This document shows, one piece after another, positions 26,239-34,697 of a stretch of 64,000 bases of DNA; position 1 is the first letter of the stretch, and each line of letters starts with the position of its first letter. A program made the translations under genes and the position numbers. Source of the DNA: Elusimicrobiaceae bacterium (GTDB lineage Bacteria; Elusimicrobiota; Elusimicrobia; Elusimicrobiales; Elusimicrobiaceae); the NCBI GenBank assembly GCA_017618215.1, contig JAFZUQ010000008.1, positions 124,001 through 188,000 on the forward strand. The letters are read 5' to 3'. The notes under the pieces were generated by a model that worked only from the letters and a program-made list of their open reading frames with translations, had not been told where the DNA came from and searched no databases.

Positions 26239-27348
26239 ATGAATTTCAAACATGCCCTTGCCCTTTTGCTTGAGCGCGGGCACGGAAATAAAAAAAATAA
26301 TTTAGCGGAAGTTAAGAAGACCGCCGCCGCACTCGGCCTAAAAAATTTGGCTTATAAAACTGTGCATGTAAGCGGCAGTAACGGTAAAGGAACAGTTTGT
26401 TTTTTGCTTGCTAAAAATTTAAAATTAAACGGTTTTAAAACAGGCCTTTTTACTTCCCCGCATCTTGTTGATATTTGCGAGCGCGTGCAAATTAACGGCA
26501 AAAAAATTAGCAAGAAAGATTTTGCTTTATACCTATCAAAAGTCCTAAAAAAAGAAACTGTAAAGCTTAAATTTTTTGAACTGTTAACTTTGCTTGCTTT
26601 GCTTTATTTTAAAGATAAAAATGTTGATTTTGCCGTCATAGAGTGTGGTATCGGCGCGCGCAAAGACAGTACAAATATTATTAAACCTTGTTTAAGTATA
26701 ATCACTTCCGTATCTTTAGAACATACGCAAATTTTAGGTAGAACTTTAAAACAAATTGCTTATGAAAAGGCCGGCGTGATTAAACCAAAAACACCTTGCA
26801 TAACAGGTGTTTTGCCTACGTCAGCACAAAAAGAAATTAAAACTATTGCGCAAAAAAACAAAGCACCGCTTTTTACCGTTAAAAAAGAAAAAACAAAATT
26901 AAAAGAAAATCAAAATATAGTTTTAAAATCGGCGGAAATTTTAGGTCTTAAAAAGAACACTTTAAACTTAAATTTGCCTTGCCGTTTTGAAGTGCTTAAA
27001 AGAGGGGGAAAGTGTATTATTAAAGACGGCGCGCATAACCCCGAAGCCATAAAAGAACTTGCGAAAATTTACAAAAATTCACCTTACTATAAAAAAGAAA
27101 ATACTTTAATTTTTGCCTGCTCTGCCGATAAAGATTACAAAAGTATGGCTAAAATTTTAAACCCGCTTTTTAAAAACATAATTTTAACCGAAGCTAGCAA
27201 AAACGCAGTACCGGCCCAAGAGCTTAAAAAATATTTTAAAAATGCCGAAATCTGCCCAACCCCCAAAGCCATAGATTTCAAAAAATTACATGGCAATATT
27301 CTAATTTGCGGCAGTTTTTATTTAGCAGGTATTAAAATCGATATTTAA
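26239..27348 (+). CDS. folC: Folylpolyglutamate / dihydrofolate synthase
   Basis: 369-residue Mur-ligase-family enzyme that adds glutamate to folates. VHVSGSNGKGTVC is the ATP P-loop; TSPHLVDICERVQING, VIECGIGARKDSTN and SLEHTQILGRTLKQIAYEKAGVIKP-type segments follow the family order. It is slightly shorter than typical FolC (about 420). The start at 26239 is preferred because upstream in-frame codons lie within murA. Cotranscribed with murA. Confidence 0.92.
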   Translation: MNFKHALALLLERGHGNKKNNLAEVKKTAAALGLKNLAYKTVHVSGSNGKGTVCFLLAKNLKLNGFKTGLFTSPHLVDICERVQINGKKISKKDFALYLSKVLKKETVKLKFFELLTLLALLYFKDKNVDFAVIECGIGARKDSTNIIKPCLSIITSVSLEHTQILGRTLKQIAYEKAGVIKPKTPCITGVLPTSAQKEIKTIAQKNKAPLFTVKKEKTKLKENQNIVLKSAEILGLKKNTLNLNLPCRFEVLKRGGKCIIKDGAHNPEAIKELAKIYKNSPYYKKENTLIFACSADKDYKSMAKILNPLFKNIILTEASKNAVPAQELKKYFKNAEICPTPKAIDFKKLHGNILICGSFYLAGIKIDI

Positions 27349-27352
27349 TCAT

Positions 27353-27384
27353 TTGACTTGCGTATTTTTTTTTTTTTCTAAAAT
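27353..27384 (+). promoter_or_regulatory. Possible pilin promoter with a T13 tract in the spacer
   Basis: TTGACT (27353-27358) and TAAAAT (27379-27384) flank a 20 bp spacer containing 13 consecutive T's (27365-27377). A second weaker candidate, TATTAT (27406-27411), lies nearer the gene. TAGGAG precedes the ATG. Confidence 0.35.
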
Positions 27385-27429
27385 ATACCCATACGGATGT
27401 GAACGTATTATATAAATTAGGAGTATATT

Positions 27430-27921
27430 ATGAAAAAAGGTTTTACTTTAATTGAATTACTAGTTGTTGTGCTGATTATCGGTATACTTGCTGCTATTGC
27501 TTTACCGCAATATCGCAGATCTGTAGAAAAAGCAAAATTATCTGAAGTCTTAATAAATATCAACACTCTTGAAGAGTCTATAAATAGATATATTCTTGCA
27601 AACCAGCCTAGTGAAATTTTGTTACTATTTAGAGATGAAGTTTCGTTGGATGTGGAAATATCAGGTGGTGAAGAAGATGTGGAAGGGGGCTATATAACTA
27701 AAGATTACGACTATCAAGGGTATATTGCTCCAGACGGTTACGTGATAATAGTAGATCGTTGGAATAATGATAATCATCTCTATACCATTATTGACGATTC
27801 ACGAGAAGAATTAAGTAAAGAATGTTGGGATGAATCTAATGAAATAGGGCAATATATCTGTCACTATTTAGAATCGCAAGGTTGGCAACACAAAGAAGGC
27901 CCTAGTAAACCAACATTATAA
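27430..27921 (+). CDS. Type IV pilin-like protein (class III/N-methylation signal)
   Basis: 163 residues. The prepilin leader is KKG^FTLIE, cut after Gly4, with Glu at mature position 5, and a hydrophobic helix LLVVVLIIGILAAIALPQY. The C-terminal domain is acidic and unusually rich in Asp/Glu, and ends in a cysteine pair (C132 and C144 in ECWDE...QYIC), probably a disulfide-closed D-region. It could be a major or minor pilin, or a type II secretion pseudopilin. No assembly genes are adjacent, as is usual for orphan pilins scattered in such genomes. Confidence 0.92.
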   Translation: MKKGFTLIELLVVVLIIGILAAIALPQYRRSVEKAKLSEVLININTLEESINRYILANQPSEILLLFRDEVSLDVEISGGEEDVEGGYITKDYDYQGYIAPDGYVIIVDRWNNDNHLYTIIDDSREELSKECWDESNEIGQYICHYLESQGWQHKEGPSKPTL

Positions 27922-27982
27922 TTTAATTCACCCAAATAGGATTAGCCGGCACAAAATGAAAGCTATCAATCTCCTTTTTTAT

Positions 27983-28011
27983 TTGTCTATCAACTATAAA
28001 AATATTATAAT
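27983..28011 (+). promoter_or_regulatory. Sigma-70 promoter of yajQ
   Basis: TTGTCT (27983-27988), 17 bp spacer, TATAAT (28006-28011), followed by a strong AGGAGG ribosome-binding site before the ATG at 28032. Confidence 0.65.
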
Positions 28012-28031
28012 TTAGATATATAGGAGGAATT

Positions 28032-28526
28032 ATGGCAGATTTTTCTTTTGATGTCGTATCCAAAGTAGATTTAAATATCGTTGAAGAAGCAATAAATATT
28101 GCAAAAAAAGAGGTTTCAAACCGCTATGATTTTAAGGACGCAAACCCCACTCTTGAATTGCTTTCTAAGGAAAATAAATTAAAACTTTCCTGTAAAGATG
28201 AATATAAAGTCAAAGCACTTTATGACATTTTGCTTACACGCCTTTCAAAACGCGGTATTGCTTTAAAGAATTTTATTCCGCAAAAAATAGAGTCCGGCAT
28301 CGGTGGAAGTGCAAAACAAGAGGTCAAAATCCAGCAAGGTATTCCGGCTGATAAAGCAAAGGAAATCGTCAAAATTATTAAGGAGAGTAAACTAAAAGTC
28401 AATGCAAGTATTCAGGGCGAACAGCTCCGTGTTTCAAGTGCTTCAAAGGATGCTTTACAAAATACTATTGCACTTTTAAGGGGCAAAGACTTCGGCCTTG
28501 AACTGCAGTTTACAAATTACAGGTAA
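28032..28526 (+). CDS. yajQ: YajQ-family nucleotide-binding protein
   Basis: 164 residues, full length for the family (UPF0234/DUF520). Start ADFSFDVVSKVDLNIVEEAI and the motif SNRYDFKD are diagnostic; the C-terminus carries VSSASKDALQNTIALLRG. Family members bind nucleotides or RNA, and some bind cyclic-di-GMP; the cellular role is not settled. It is followed after 3 nt by a TPR gene. Confidence 0.95.
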   Translation: MADFSFDVVSKVDLNIVEEAINIAKKEVSNRYDFKDANPTLELLSKENKLKLSCKDEYKVKALYDILLTRLSKRGIALKNFIPQKIESGIGGSAKQEVKIQQGIPADKAKEIVKIIKESKLKVNASIQGEQLRVSSASKDALQNTIALLRGKDFGLELQFTNYR

Positions 28527-28529
28527 ATT

Positions 28530-29798
28530 ATGAAAAAACTTATAACTTTAACATTATTTTTATTTTGTTTGGCACCGCTTTTTGCTCAAAGTGCCGATAC
28601 GGAACTTGAGTTTTACAAAAGTGAAATTAATGCTGCTGATAAAAAGCAACTGTCTTCTTTAGAGTGGGATTTAAATTCTTGGCTTGAGCGCAATTATTCT
28701 TTGCCTTCTGCGGCAGATGCCATGCTCTATAAAGCAAAAGTGGAATACTTAAATAAGCAATATGCGCCCGCCTATTTGACACTCCTTAAATATGTTTATG
28801 AATTCCCTACAAAAAAAATGCCTAAAGATTTGGCACGACAGATCGTAGTTGAGTTTCCGACCAAACAACAAACAGAACTTATGCAGGCCCTTACACCGGG
28901 GAATTTACCGCAGGCAACAGAGGACCGCTTGAATATGTTTTTTACTACAGCAAATAAATTAAATTTAAAAGATTCGAATGAGCATTTGCTTAAAGATTAT
29001 TCTATGTTTTTTACCCGTTTTCCGGGTTATGAAAACAGAGATAAAATAGAACTTTTGTTGGGTGATTCTTATAGAAATGACGGGAATTATCTGGCTGCTT
29101 TATCAAAGTACGATAAAGTTTGGAAGATTTATCCTTCAACGAAATATAAAGCGGCGTCACTGCGCATGAAAGGTGATATTTATGCAAGTGAACTTAAAGA
29201 TTTCGAAAAGGCCAAAGATTATTATAATAAGGTTTTAAATGATTTCCCAAATTCCGTAGAAATACCTACGGTTTATAAACATTTGGCCTTACTTGAAGCT
29301 GATACAAAAAATTATGAAGTAGCGATGGATGAGGCACAAAAGGCTTATGAAGGTTATTTAAAAGACGGGCAGAAACTTGAAGCTTATAATGCTTTAATGC
29401 TTAAAGCTGAAGTTCAAGAAAAGAATTTGAAAAATTATACTGCCGCTGTAAAAACTTTAAAGGTTGCCGCTGAACTGATGCCGGCTGAGGAACGATATTA
29501 CGTACAGGCCAAACAGAAAGAAGCGCAAATCCAAGCTAAAAAATTAAAAGATAATTATTCCGAACGTACTGTTATGGAAGAAATTGCCGCGCATTTCCCT
29601 ACGACTGAAAACGGTGTTCAAGCTTTGTACAGAGCAGCTGAACTTGCAGAAAAATTCGGTGATGCCGAAAAGGCAAAAAACCAATATAAGCAAGTCATTT
29701 TAAACCGCCCTCAGAGCAAAGCTGCAGTTAAAGCACAAAAGCGTATTACCAAAATTGAAAAGGCTGCTTTAAAATCCGCTAAAAATAGCGAAAAATAA
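28530..29798 (+). CDS. Secreted tetratricopeptide-repeat protein
   Basis: 422 residues. Signal peptide (LITLTLFLFCLAPLFA, cleavage near AQS) and then helical TPR-type repeats throughout (GNYLAALSKYDKVWKIYPS; KDFEKAKDYYNKVLNDFPNS; GDAEKAKNQYKQVILNRPQS). It resembles periplasmic TPR scaffolds such as YbgF/CpoB or BamD-like proteins, but no specific identity is clear. An AGGT site precedes the ATG. The reading frame stays open for another 18 codons past the TAA, to a TAG at 29853. Confidence 0.88.
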   Translation: MKKLITLTLFLFCLAPLFAQSADTELEFYKSEINAADKKQLSSLEWDLNSWLERNYSLPSAADAMLYKAKVEYLNKQYAPAYLTLLKYVYEFPTKKMPKDLARQIVVEFPTKQQTELMQALTPGNLPQATEDRLNMFFTTANKLNLKDSNEHLLKDYSMFFTRFPGYENRDKIELLLGDSYRNDGNYLAALSKYDKVWKIYPSTKYKAASLRMKGDIYASELKDFEKAKDYYNKVLNDFPNSVEIPTVYKHLALLEADTKNYEVAMDEAQKAYEGYLKDGQKLEAYNALMLKAEVQEKNLKNYTAAVKTLKVAAELMPAEERYYVQAKQKEAQIQAKKLKDNYSERTVMEEIAAHFPTTENGVQALYRAAELAEKFGDAEKAKNQYKQVILNRPQSKAAVKAQKRITKIEKAALKSAKNSEK

Positions 29799-29905
29799 AA
29801 AGCCGAAGAACAGGTTAAACCGGTAAAGGAACTGGTAGTTAACGCAACAAAATAGTTAGGAAATTTCTTAAAGCGGGAAATTTTAGGGAAATTTTGAGAA
29901 AATTT

Positions 29906-29978
29906 TGGACGTGATCGGGATCGAACCGACGACCTCCTCGTTGCGAACGAGGCGCTCTCCCAACTGAGCTACACGCCC
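29906..29978 (-). tRNA. tRNA-Ala (CGC)
   Basis: The minus strand folds as a 73 nt cloverleaf: acceptor GGGCGTG/CACGTCC, D-arm GCTC/GAGC, anticodon stem CCTCG/CGAGG with loop TTCGCAA (anticodon CGC, reading GCG), variable loop AGGTC, T-arm GTCGG-TTCGATC-CCGAT. The acceptor has a G3:U70 wobble pair, the classic identity element for alanyl-tRNA synthetase. CCA is not encoded. Confidence 0.97.
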
Positions 29979-29993
29979 GGAATCTACATCTAT

Positions 29994-30002
29994 ATTATAG
30001 CA
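29994..30002 (-). promoter_or_regulatory. Extended -10 promoter of tRNA-Ala
   Basis: TGC-TATAAT on the minus strand (30002-29994), 15 nt before the mature 5' end, giving a leader of about 8 nt. Confidence 0.6.
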
Positions 30003-30032
30003 TTTTTGAAAATTACTTGTGTTTTATCTTTC

Positions 30033-30059
30033 ACGGAGGTTTCGGTACGGAGGTTTCGG
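30033..30059 (+). repeat. 14 bp tandem duplication carrying the ribosome-binding site
   Basis: ACGGAGGTTTCGGT (30033-30046) is repeated at 30047-30059. Each copy contains GGAGG; only the second is at a normal distance from the ATG at 30060. Confidence 0.85.
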
Positions 30060-30821
30060 ATGGTAACAGAAAATAATGAAGCAAAAAAACAATATGATGT
30101 TATTTTCTCTTTAGGGGTAAATTGTGCTTGCGCACAATATTTGCGGGATTATCGACTACGTGTTAAATCAGGCCCTCTAGATTGGGTAATATCTGAAGAT
30201 CTTTATGCCCCTTTTAAAACCTTGTTGGATGAGTTTAAAGTCTTTACCGATTTTTCATATTTATCTATTCAGAAATCAGAGGAAAATTCTTCCAATTTAA
30301 CTTATCTACATACAAAGAATAAATATTCATTATCACATGATTTTTTCAAAAATACTTCTTTTGAAGAACAAACAGAAGAAGTAAAGAAAAAATATTTACG
30401 CCGTATAAACCGTTTATATGATGACCTCAATAGTTCAAAAGACATATTGTTTTGCTGGTACGGCGAAACAGGTAGAATTTTGGATAAAAAAGAAATACTT
30501 TTTTATATAAAAGAAATTAGAAATAAATATAAAGCAAATATTAATTTTTTATTTATATCCTATTCAGATATAGATAAACCTGCCAAGCAAGAACCCGAAC
30601 AGGGTGTTTATTTATATGATTTGCCTAAAATTTATTTAGTCGGTAAAAATTCTAATTTAAATTGGGATAAACAACATATAGGACCGATTCTTTCAAGTAT
30701 AAAATTGAAAAGTAATAAACAGCTAATATTGTTTAAAATTAAGCGTGCGTTTTACAGGATATTGGGTTCTTTTATTTTAGATGAAGTAAAAAGACGTCGT
30801 TTTAGAAAGAAGCATGAGTAA
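30060..30821 (+). CDS. DUF1796-like putative papain-type cysteine peptidase
   Basis: 253 residues. The N-terminal segment FSLGVNCACAQYLRDYRLR followed by SGPLDWV is the hallmark of DUF1796, predicted to be papain-like, with the Cys of NCACA as candidate nucleophile. No signal peptide. The C-terminus is strongly basic (KRAFYRIL, VKRRRFRKKHE). Family members often accompany surface-glycan genes, but none are here. The start at 30060 is chosen because GGAGG precedes it. The lower-GC, Lys/Asn/Tyr-rich composition differs from thrC next door, a weak hint of transfer beside the tRNA. Confidence 0.75.
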   Translation: MVTENNEAKKQYDVIFSLGVNCACAQYLRDYRLRVKSGPLDWVISEDLYAPFKTLLDEFKVFTDFSYLSIQKSEENSSNLTYLHTKNKYSLSHDFFKNTSFEEQTEEVKKKYLRRINRLYDDLNSSKDILFCWYGETGRILDKKEILFYIKEIRNKYKANINFLFISYSDIDKPAKQEPEQGVYLYDLPKIYLVGKNSNLNWDKQHIGPILSSIKLKSNKQLILFKIKRAFYRILGSFILDEVKRRRFRKKHE

Positions 30822-30847
30822 ATTAAATCCAATTTCCCATTTAAAAA

Positions 30848-30856
30848 TGTTAAAAT
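30848..30856 (+). promoter_or_regulatory. Extended -10 promoter of thrC
   Basis: TGT-TAAAAT (30848-30856), then 6 nt and the ATG at 30863. No Shine-Dalgarno. Confidence 0.55.
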
Positions 30857-30862
30857 ATATAT

Positions 30863-32104
30863 ATGAAGAAGATCTTAAACCTCCAATGCGCCATCTGTGG
30901 CAAAGAACATAAAACCCGCGAATCAGATTATGTATGTACTGCTTGCGGCGGGCCGCTCGCTATTAATTACGACTATAAATTAATCAAAAAACGTTTTGAT
31001 TATGATGTGCTTGAGAATAATCCGTCTTATAATATATGGCGTTATTTAGACTTGTTGCCCATAGATGATCATGATGAGTTGCCACCTGTACAAGTGGGTT
31101 GGACACCTTTGTATAGAGCTGATGAACTCGCCGAAAAATTAGGTATTCGTAAATTATTTATTAAAGACGAAGGTAGAAACCCGACCGGTTCAATTAAAGA
31201 TAGGGGTAGTGCCGTAGCAGTTGCACGCGCTTTGGAAGTTGATGCAAAAGTTATTACAGATGCTTCAAGCGGAAATGCAAGTGATTCACTTGCCTGTATC
31301 ACTGCCGGTATAAATTTAAAAACCGTAATTTTTGCACCTAGAAATACACCGGAGCCGAAACTTGTTCAGCTCTATATTTATGGTGCGGAAGTTATTAGAA
31401 TTGACGGTACTTACGACGACGCTTTTGAAATTTGCCGTAAAGCAACCGAACGTTTTAATTGGTATAACCGCGCAGCAGGTTTTAACCCTTATGCAAGGGA
31501 AGGTAAAAAAACCTGTGCTTTTGAAATTTGCGAGCAAATGCAATGGGAAGCACCTGATAAAGTACTTGTTGCCGTTGGTGATGGTACAATTTTAAGCGGT
31601 ATGTGGCGCGGTTTTCAAGATTTCAATAAACTTGGTATCATTGACAAGATGCCGCAAATGATTGCTGTTCAGGCTGAGGGCAGTTCCGCAGTAACAAAAG
31701 CTTGGTTTAATGACGGGAAACTTGAGCCTGTACAAGCTAATACGATTGCAGACAGTATTTCCGTAAATGTTCCGCGCGATGGTTTTTTAGCCTTGCAGGC
31801 TTTAAAAGAATCAGAGGGGAGTGCAGTTACCGTAAGTGATGCGGAAATTATCGCAGCTATCCCGGAACTTGCGCGTGCTTCAAGCGTTTTTGCAGAACCG
31901 GGCGGTGCAGCAGTTTATGCCGGCCTTAAAAAGATGGTAGCGCAAGGCGCTATTAAGAAAGATGAAACCGTTGCTATCGTAGTCGGGGGAAACGGCCTAA
32001 AAGATATTGATGCAGCGGCAAAATCTATACAGATTTCGCAAAATCTTGTGAAACCTGATTTAGATGAGATTGTAAACTTGGGGTTATTACCGAAAGAAAA
32101 TTAA
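30863..32104 (+). CDS. thrC: Threonine synthase
   Basis: 413-residue PLP enzyme converting O-phosphohomoserine to threonine. An N-terminal zinc-ribbon-like segment (LQCAICGKEHKTRE, VCTACGG) is followed by the PLP-lysine region FIKDEGRNPTGSIKDRGSAVAV and the phosphate-binding/glycine loops DASSGNASDSLA and VGDGTILSGM. No other threonine-pathway gene is adjacent. It heads an operon with the DUF4912 and GH57 genes. Probably leaderless. Confidence 0.95.
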   Translation: MKKILNLQCAICGKEHKTRESDYVCTACGGPLAINYDYKLIKKRFDYDVLENNPSYNIWRYLDLLPIDDHDELPPVQVGWTPLYRADELAEKLGIRKLFIKDEGRNPTGSIKDRGSAVAVARALEVDAKVITDASSGNASDSLACITAGINLKTVIFAPRNTPEPKLVQLYIYGAEVIRIDGTYDDAFEICRKATERFNWYNRAAGFNPYAREGKKTCAFEICEQMQWEAPDKVLVAVGDGTILSGMWRGFQDFNKLGIIDKMPQMIAVQAEGSSAVTKAWFNDGKLEPVQANTIADSISVNVPRDGFLALQALKESEGSAVTVSDAEIIAAIPELARASSVFAEPGGAAVYAGLKKMVAQGAIKKDETVAIVVGGNGLKDIDAAAKSIQISQNLVKPDLDEIVNLGLLPKEN

Positions 32105-32113
32105 GGAGGAGTT

Positions 32114-32995
32114 ATGGACGAAAAATTGTCGTCTACCGCCGTAATAAAAATTGATACGGCAGCCGCGCGCGAAGCGCAATACGACTTGCCGCAAAGTTAT
32201 GGCAAAACGGAAAGTTTTTTACTTCCTAAAGACCCAAATTGGATGTTCCTTTTTTGGGAAATCATAAACGAAACTTTTGAACAAATTAAAGACAAAAAGG
32301 GGCAAAATGTCTTTGATAATGCACGCATGGTTATCCGCGTATACGACATAACCGATAAAAATTTTGACGGTGCAAATGCCAATTCCCATTTTGATGTTCC
32401 TGTTGTGTTAGATGCAAGAAGTTGGTATTTGCAAGTACCGAGTGGGCGCACTTATATTTGCGATATCGGTGCAATTTTACCAAACGGGGAGTTTATTATC
32501 TTAACCCGTTCTAATAAAACAACTGTACCGACAGGCCAAATCTCCAATGTAATAGATGAAAAATGGATGATGGTTGAAGGCGAATATGAAAAGATTTTAA
32601 AAATGTCCGGTGCCGATATGTTTGGTACAGGTGCAAGCGAAAGGTTGCAGCATATTTTTGCACAACGCTGGAAAGCATTTGAAATAGGGCGTGATACAAA
32701 CCCGTCTTCACATATTTCTTCCTGGGGTTCGTATACTTTACATAAACCGAAACAAATTGATGACGATATTTGGCTCAAAGCCGCTTGCGAAATAATTATT
32801 TACGGTCAAGCGAGCAAAAACGCCGACGTTTATATCAAAGGGGAAAAGATTAATGTTAATGAAGATGGCAGTTTCTCCTTTCGCTTTCCTTTAAATGCGG
32901 GGCAAAATGTTGATATGCCTATTAAAGCCCAGCATAAAACTAAAGAGGAAAAACAAAGATTCATCACCATCCGCGCAAAACGCGAGGAGGCCTAA
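32114..32995 (+). CDS. DUF4912 domain protein
   Basis: 293 residues, cytosolic. The central part (LLPKDPNWMFLFWEI, then ARMVIRVYDITD, SWYLQVPSGRTYICDIG) matches DUF4912, a beta-sandwich-like domain found next to glycan-metabolism genes; the end (EIIIYGQASKNADVYIKGEKINVNEDGSFSFRF, in segments) resembles a second Ig-like unit. It overlaps the GH57 start by one base, so the two probably act together, perhaps as a glycogen-binding partner (inference). Strong AAGGAGGA site. Confidence 0.85.
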   Translation: MDEKLSSTAVIKIDTAAAREAQYDLPQSYGKTESFLLPKDPNWMFLFWEIINETFEQIKDKKGQNVFDNARMVIRVYDITDKNFDGANANSHFDVPVVLDARSWYLQVPSGRTYICDIGAILPNGEFIILTRSNKTTVPTGQISNVIDEKWMMVEGEYEKILKMSGADMFGTGASERLQHIFAQRWKAFEIGRDTNPSSHISSWGSYTLHKPKQIDDDIWLKAACEIIIYGQASKNADVYIKGEKINVNEDGSFSFRFPLNAGQNVDMPIKAQHKTKEEKQRFITIRAKREEA

Positions 32996-34584
32996 TGGAA
33001 CAGGAAAAGGGTTACCTTTCTTTGGTTTTGCATGCCCATTTGCCGTTTATCCGCCACCCGGAATACCCTGATTTTCTTGAAGAAGATTGGTTTTTTGAGG
33101 CAATGGTGGAAACTTATCTTCCGCTTTTAAATGTCTATGAAAATTTAACTGCGCAAGGCGTGGATTTTAGGGTAACAATGTCTTTAACGCCGCCGCTTTG
33201 TGAAATGATGGCGGATGAAATGCTTATTCAACGTTTTAGACATTATTTAAATCAAAGAATCGAATTATCTGAGAAAGAACTTGAGCGTACAAAAAATACC
33301 GAATTTGCTTATGTTGCAAAAATGTATCATGAGAAATTTCATAGATATCGTGAACTTTTTGAAAATTATTATCACGGCCGAATTTTGGAAGGTTTTAAAA
33401 AGTTCCAAAATATGGGCAAACTTGAAATTATTACCTGCTGTGCCACACACGGTTATTTGCCTTTGCAGGTGCAAGAGCAAAGCATAAAAGCGCAAATTAA
33501 AATTGCAGCCAATAATTACCGCAAACATTTTGGGCGCTCTCCGCGTGGTATTTGGCTTGCAGAGTGTGCCTATAATTATGGCGTGGATAAATATTTAAAA
33601 GAAGAAGGTATAAGATTTTTCTTTATGGAATCACACGGTGTGATGCACGGTGTTCCTCGCCCGAAATACGGTATTTATGCACCGGTTTATACTCCACAGG
33701 GCGTTGCGGCTTTTGCACGTGATATGGAATCTGCCCAACAGGTTTGGAGTGCTGAAAGCGGTTACCCCGGTGATCCGCGCTACCGCGAATTTTACCGCGA
33801 TTTAGGTTATGATCTTGATTACGATTATGTCAAAAACTATTTGCATAGCGACGGTGTAAGAAGAAATATCGGTATGAAATATTATAAAATTACCGGTAAA
33901 GTTGCTTTAAACCAAAAGCAACCTTATTACCCAAGTGATGCTTTGGAAGTTGCCGCCAGCCATGCCGGTAACTTTATGTTTAACCGCCAAAAACAGGTAG
34001 AATATCTATCAAGTGTTATAACGGACCGCAAACCTTTAGTCGTTTCAATGTACGACGCAGAACTTTACGGGCATTGGTGGTATGAGGGGATAGATTTCTT
34101 AGAATTTTTATTCAAAAAAATATACTATGACCAAAAAGATATTAAGTTAATTACACCTTATGAATATCTTGAAAAATACCCTGTTAACCAAGTTGTACAA
34201 CCTTCCCCGTCTTCTTGGGGCGATAAGGGTTATAACGACGTTTGGCTTAATAGCGGAAATGATTGGATTTACCGTCACCTTATTAAAGCGGCAGAACGTA
34301 TGATTGAACTTGCAAACCGCTTCCCAAATGCTAACGGTGTTTTAGGGCGAGCTTTAAACCAATGCGCGCGGGAACTTGTTTTGATGCAATCATCGGACTG
34401 GGCCTTTTTGATGACGGTCGGTACTGCAAAAGAGTATTCCACAAAACGCACCAAAGATCACGTAAAACGCTTCACCGCGCTTTATGAAATGATACTTGGT
34501 AACCGTATTGATGAGAATTACTTAAATGAACTTGAGTGGAAGGATAACATCTTCCAAGATATAGACTACAACGTTTATAGGTAA
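32995..34584 (+). CDS. GH57 1,4-alpha-glucan branching enzyme-like protein
   Basis: 529 residues. GH57 core: start VLHAHLPFIRHPEYPDFLEEDWFFEA (in segments), catalytic nucleophile E190 in IWLAECAYN and acid/base D354 in SMYDAELYGHWWYEG. The C-terminal helical DUF1957-type domain (SDWAFLMTVGTAKEYSTKR) is present, as in archaeal-type branching enzymes. It introduces alpha-1,6 branches into glycogen and would work with the phosphorylase at 50720-53269. It is the last gene before a strong terminator. Confidence 0.93.
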   Translation: MEQEKGYLSLVLHAHLPFIRHPEYPDFLEEDWFFEAMVETYLPLLNVYENLTAQGVDFRVTMSLTPPLCEMMADEMLIQRFRHYLNQRIELSEKELERTKNTEFAYVAKMYHEKFHRYRELFENYYHGRILEGFKKFQNMGKLEIITCCATHGYLPLQVQEQSIKAQIKIAANNYRKHFGRSPRGIWLAECAYNYGVDKYLKEEGIRFFFMESHGVMHGVPRPKYGIYAPVYTPQGVAAFARDMESAQQVWSAESGYPGDPRYREFYRDLGYDLDYDYVKNYLHSDGVRRNIGMKYYKITGKVALNQKQPYYPSDALEVAASHAGNFMFNRQKQVEYLSSVITDRKPLVVSMYDAELYGHWWYEGIDFLEFLFKKIYYDQKDIKLITPYEYLEKYPVNQVVQPSPSSWGDKGYNDVWLNSGNDWIYRHLIKAAERMIELANRFPNANGVLGRALNQCARELVLMQSSDWAFLMTVGTAKEYSTKRTKDHVKRFTALYEMILGNRIDENYLNELEWKDNIFQDIDYNVYR

Positions 34585-34605
34585 TTCTTATTAAAATTAA
34601 TTTAA

Positions 34606-34637
34606 ACACCCTTGGCTAAACCAAGGGTGTTTTGTTT
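34606..34637 (+). terminator. Rho-independent terminator of the thrC-DUF4912-GH57 operon
   Basis: ACACCCTTGG (34606-34615) pairs with CCAAGGGTGT (34621-34630), 5 nt loop, then TTTGTTTT. Confidence 0.93.
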
Positions 34638-34664
34638 TACACGAAAACCTAAAAATAGTAAAAT
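34636..34664 (+). promoter_or_regulatory. Sigma-70 promoter of the A2M-like gene
   Basis: TTTACA (34636-34641), 17 bp spacer, TAAAAT (34659-34664), each one base off consensus. ACGGAG precedes the ATG at 34698. Confidence 0.6.
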
Positions 34665-34697
34665 AAAAGTATATATTCTATCGTATACGGAGATATT

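Noticed and set aside
26200-26239. Longer N-termini for folC (26200), lptE (15652), lptC (58734), HIT (3867), lipid kinase (8347), smpB (53793)
   Set aside because: The added residues lie in upstream genes or promoter boxes and break the family or signal-peptide start.
29856-29905. AT-rich inverted repeat (AAATTTC...GAAATTT) as a terminator after the TPR gene
   Set aside because: Seven A/T-rich pairs only, without a T-run directly after the stem; too weak to call.
29906-30821. Integrated element at the tRNA-Ala gene
   Set aside because: No integrase and no repeated tRNA 3' end seen; only one gene of unusual composition.
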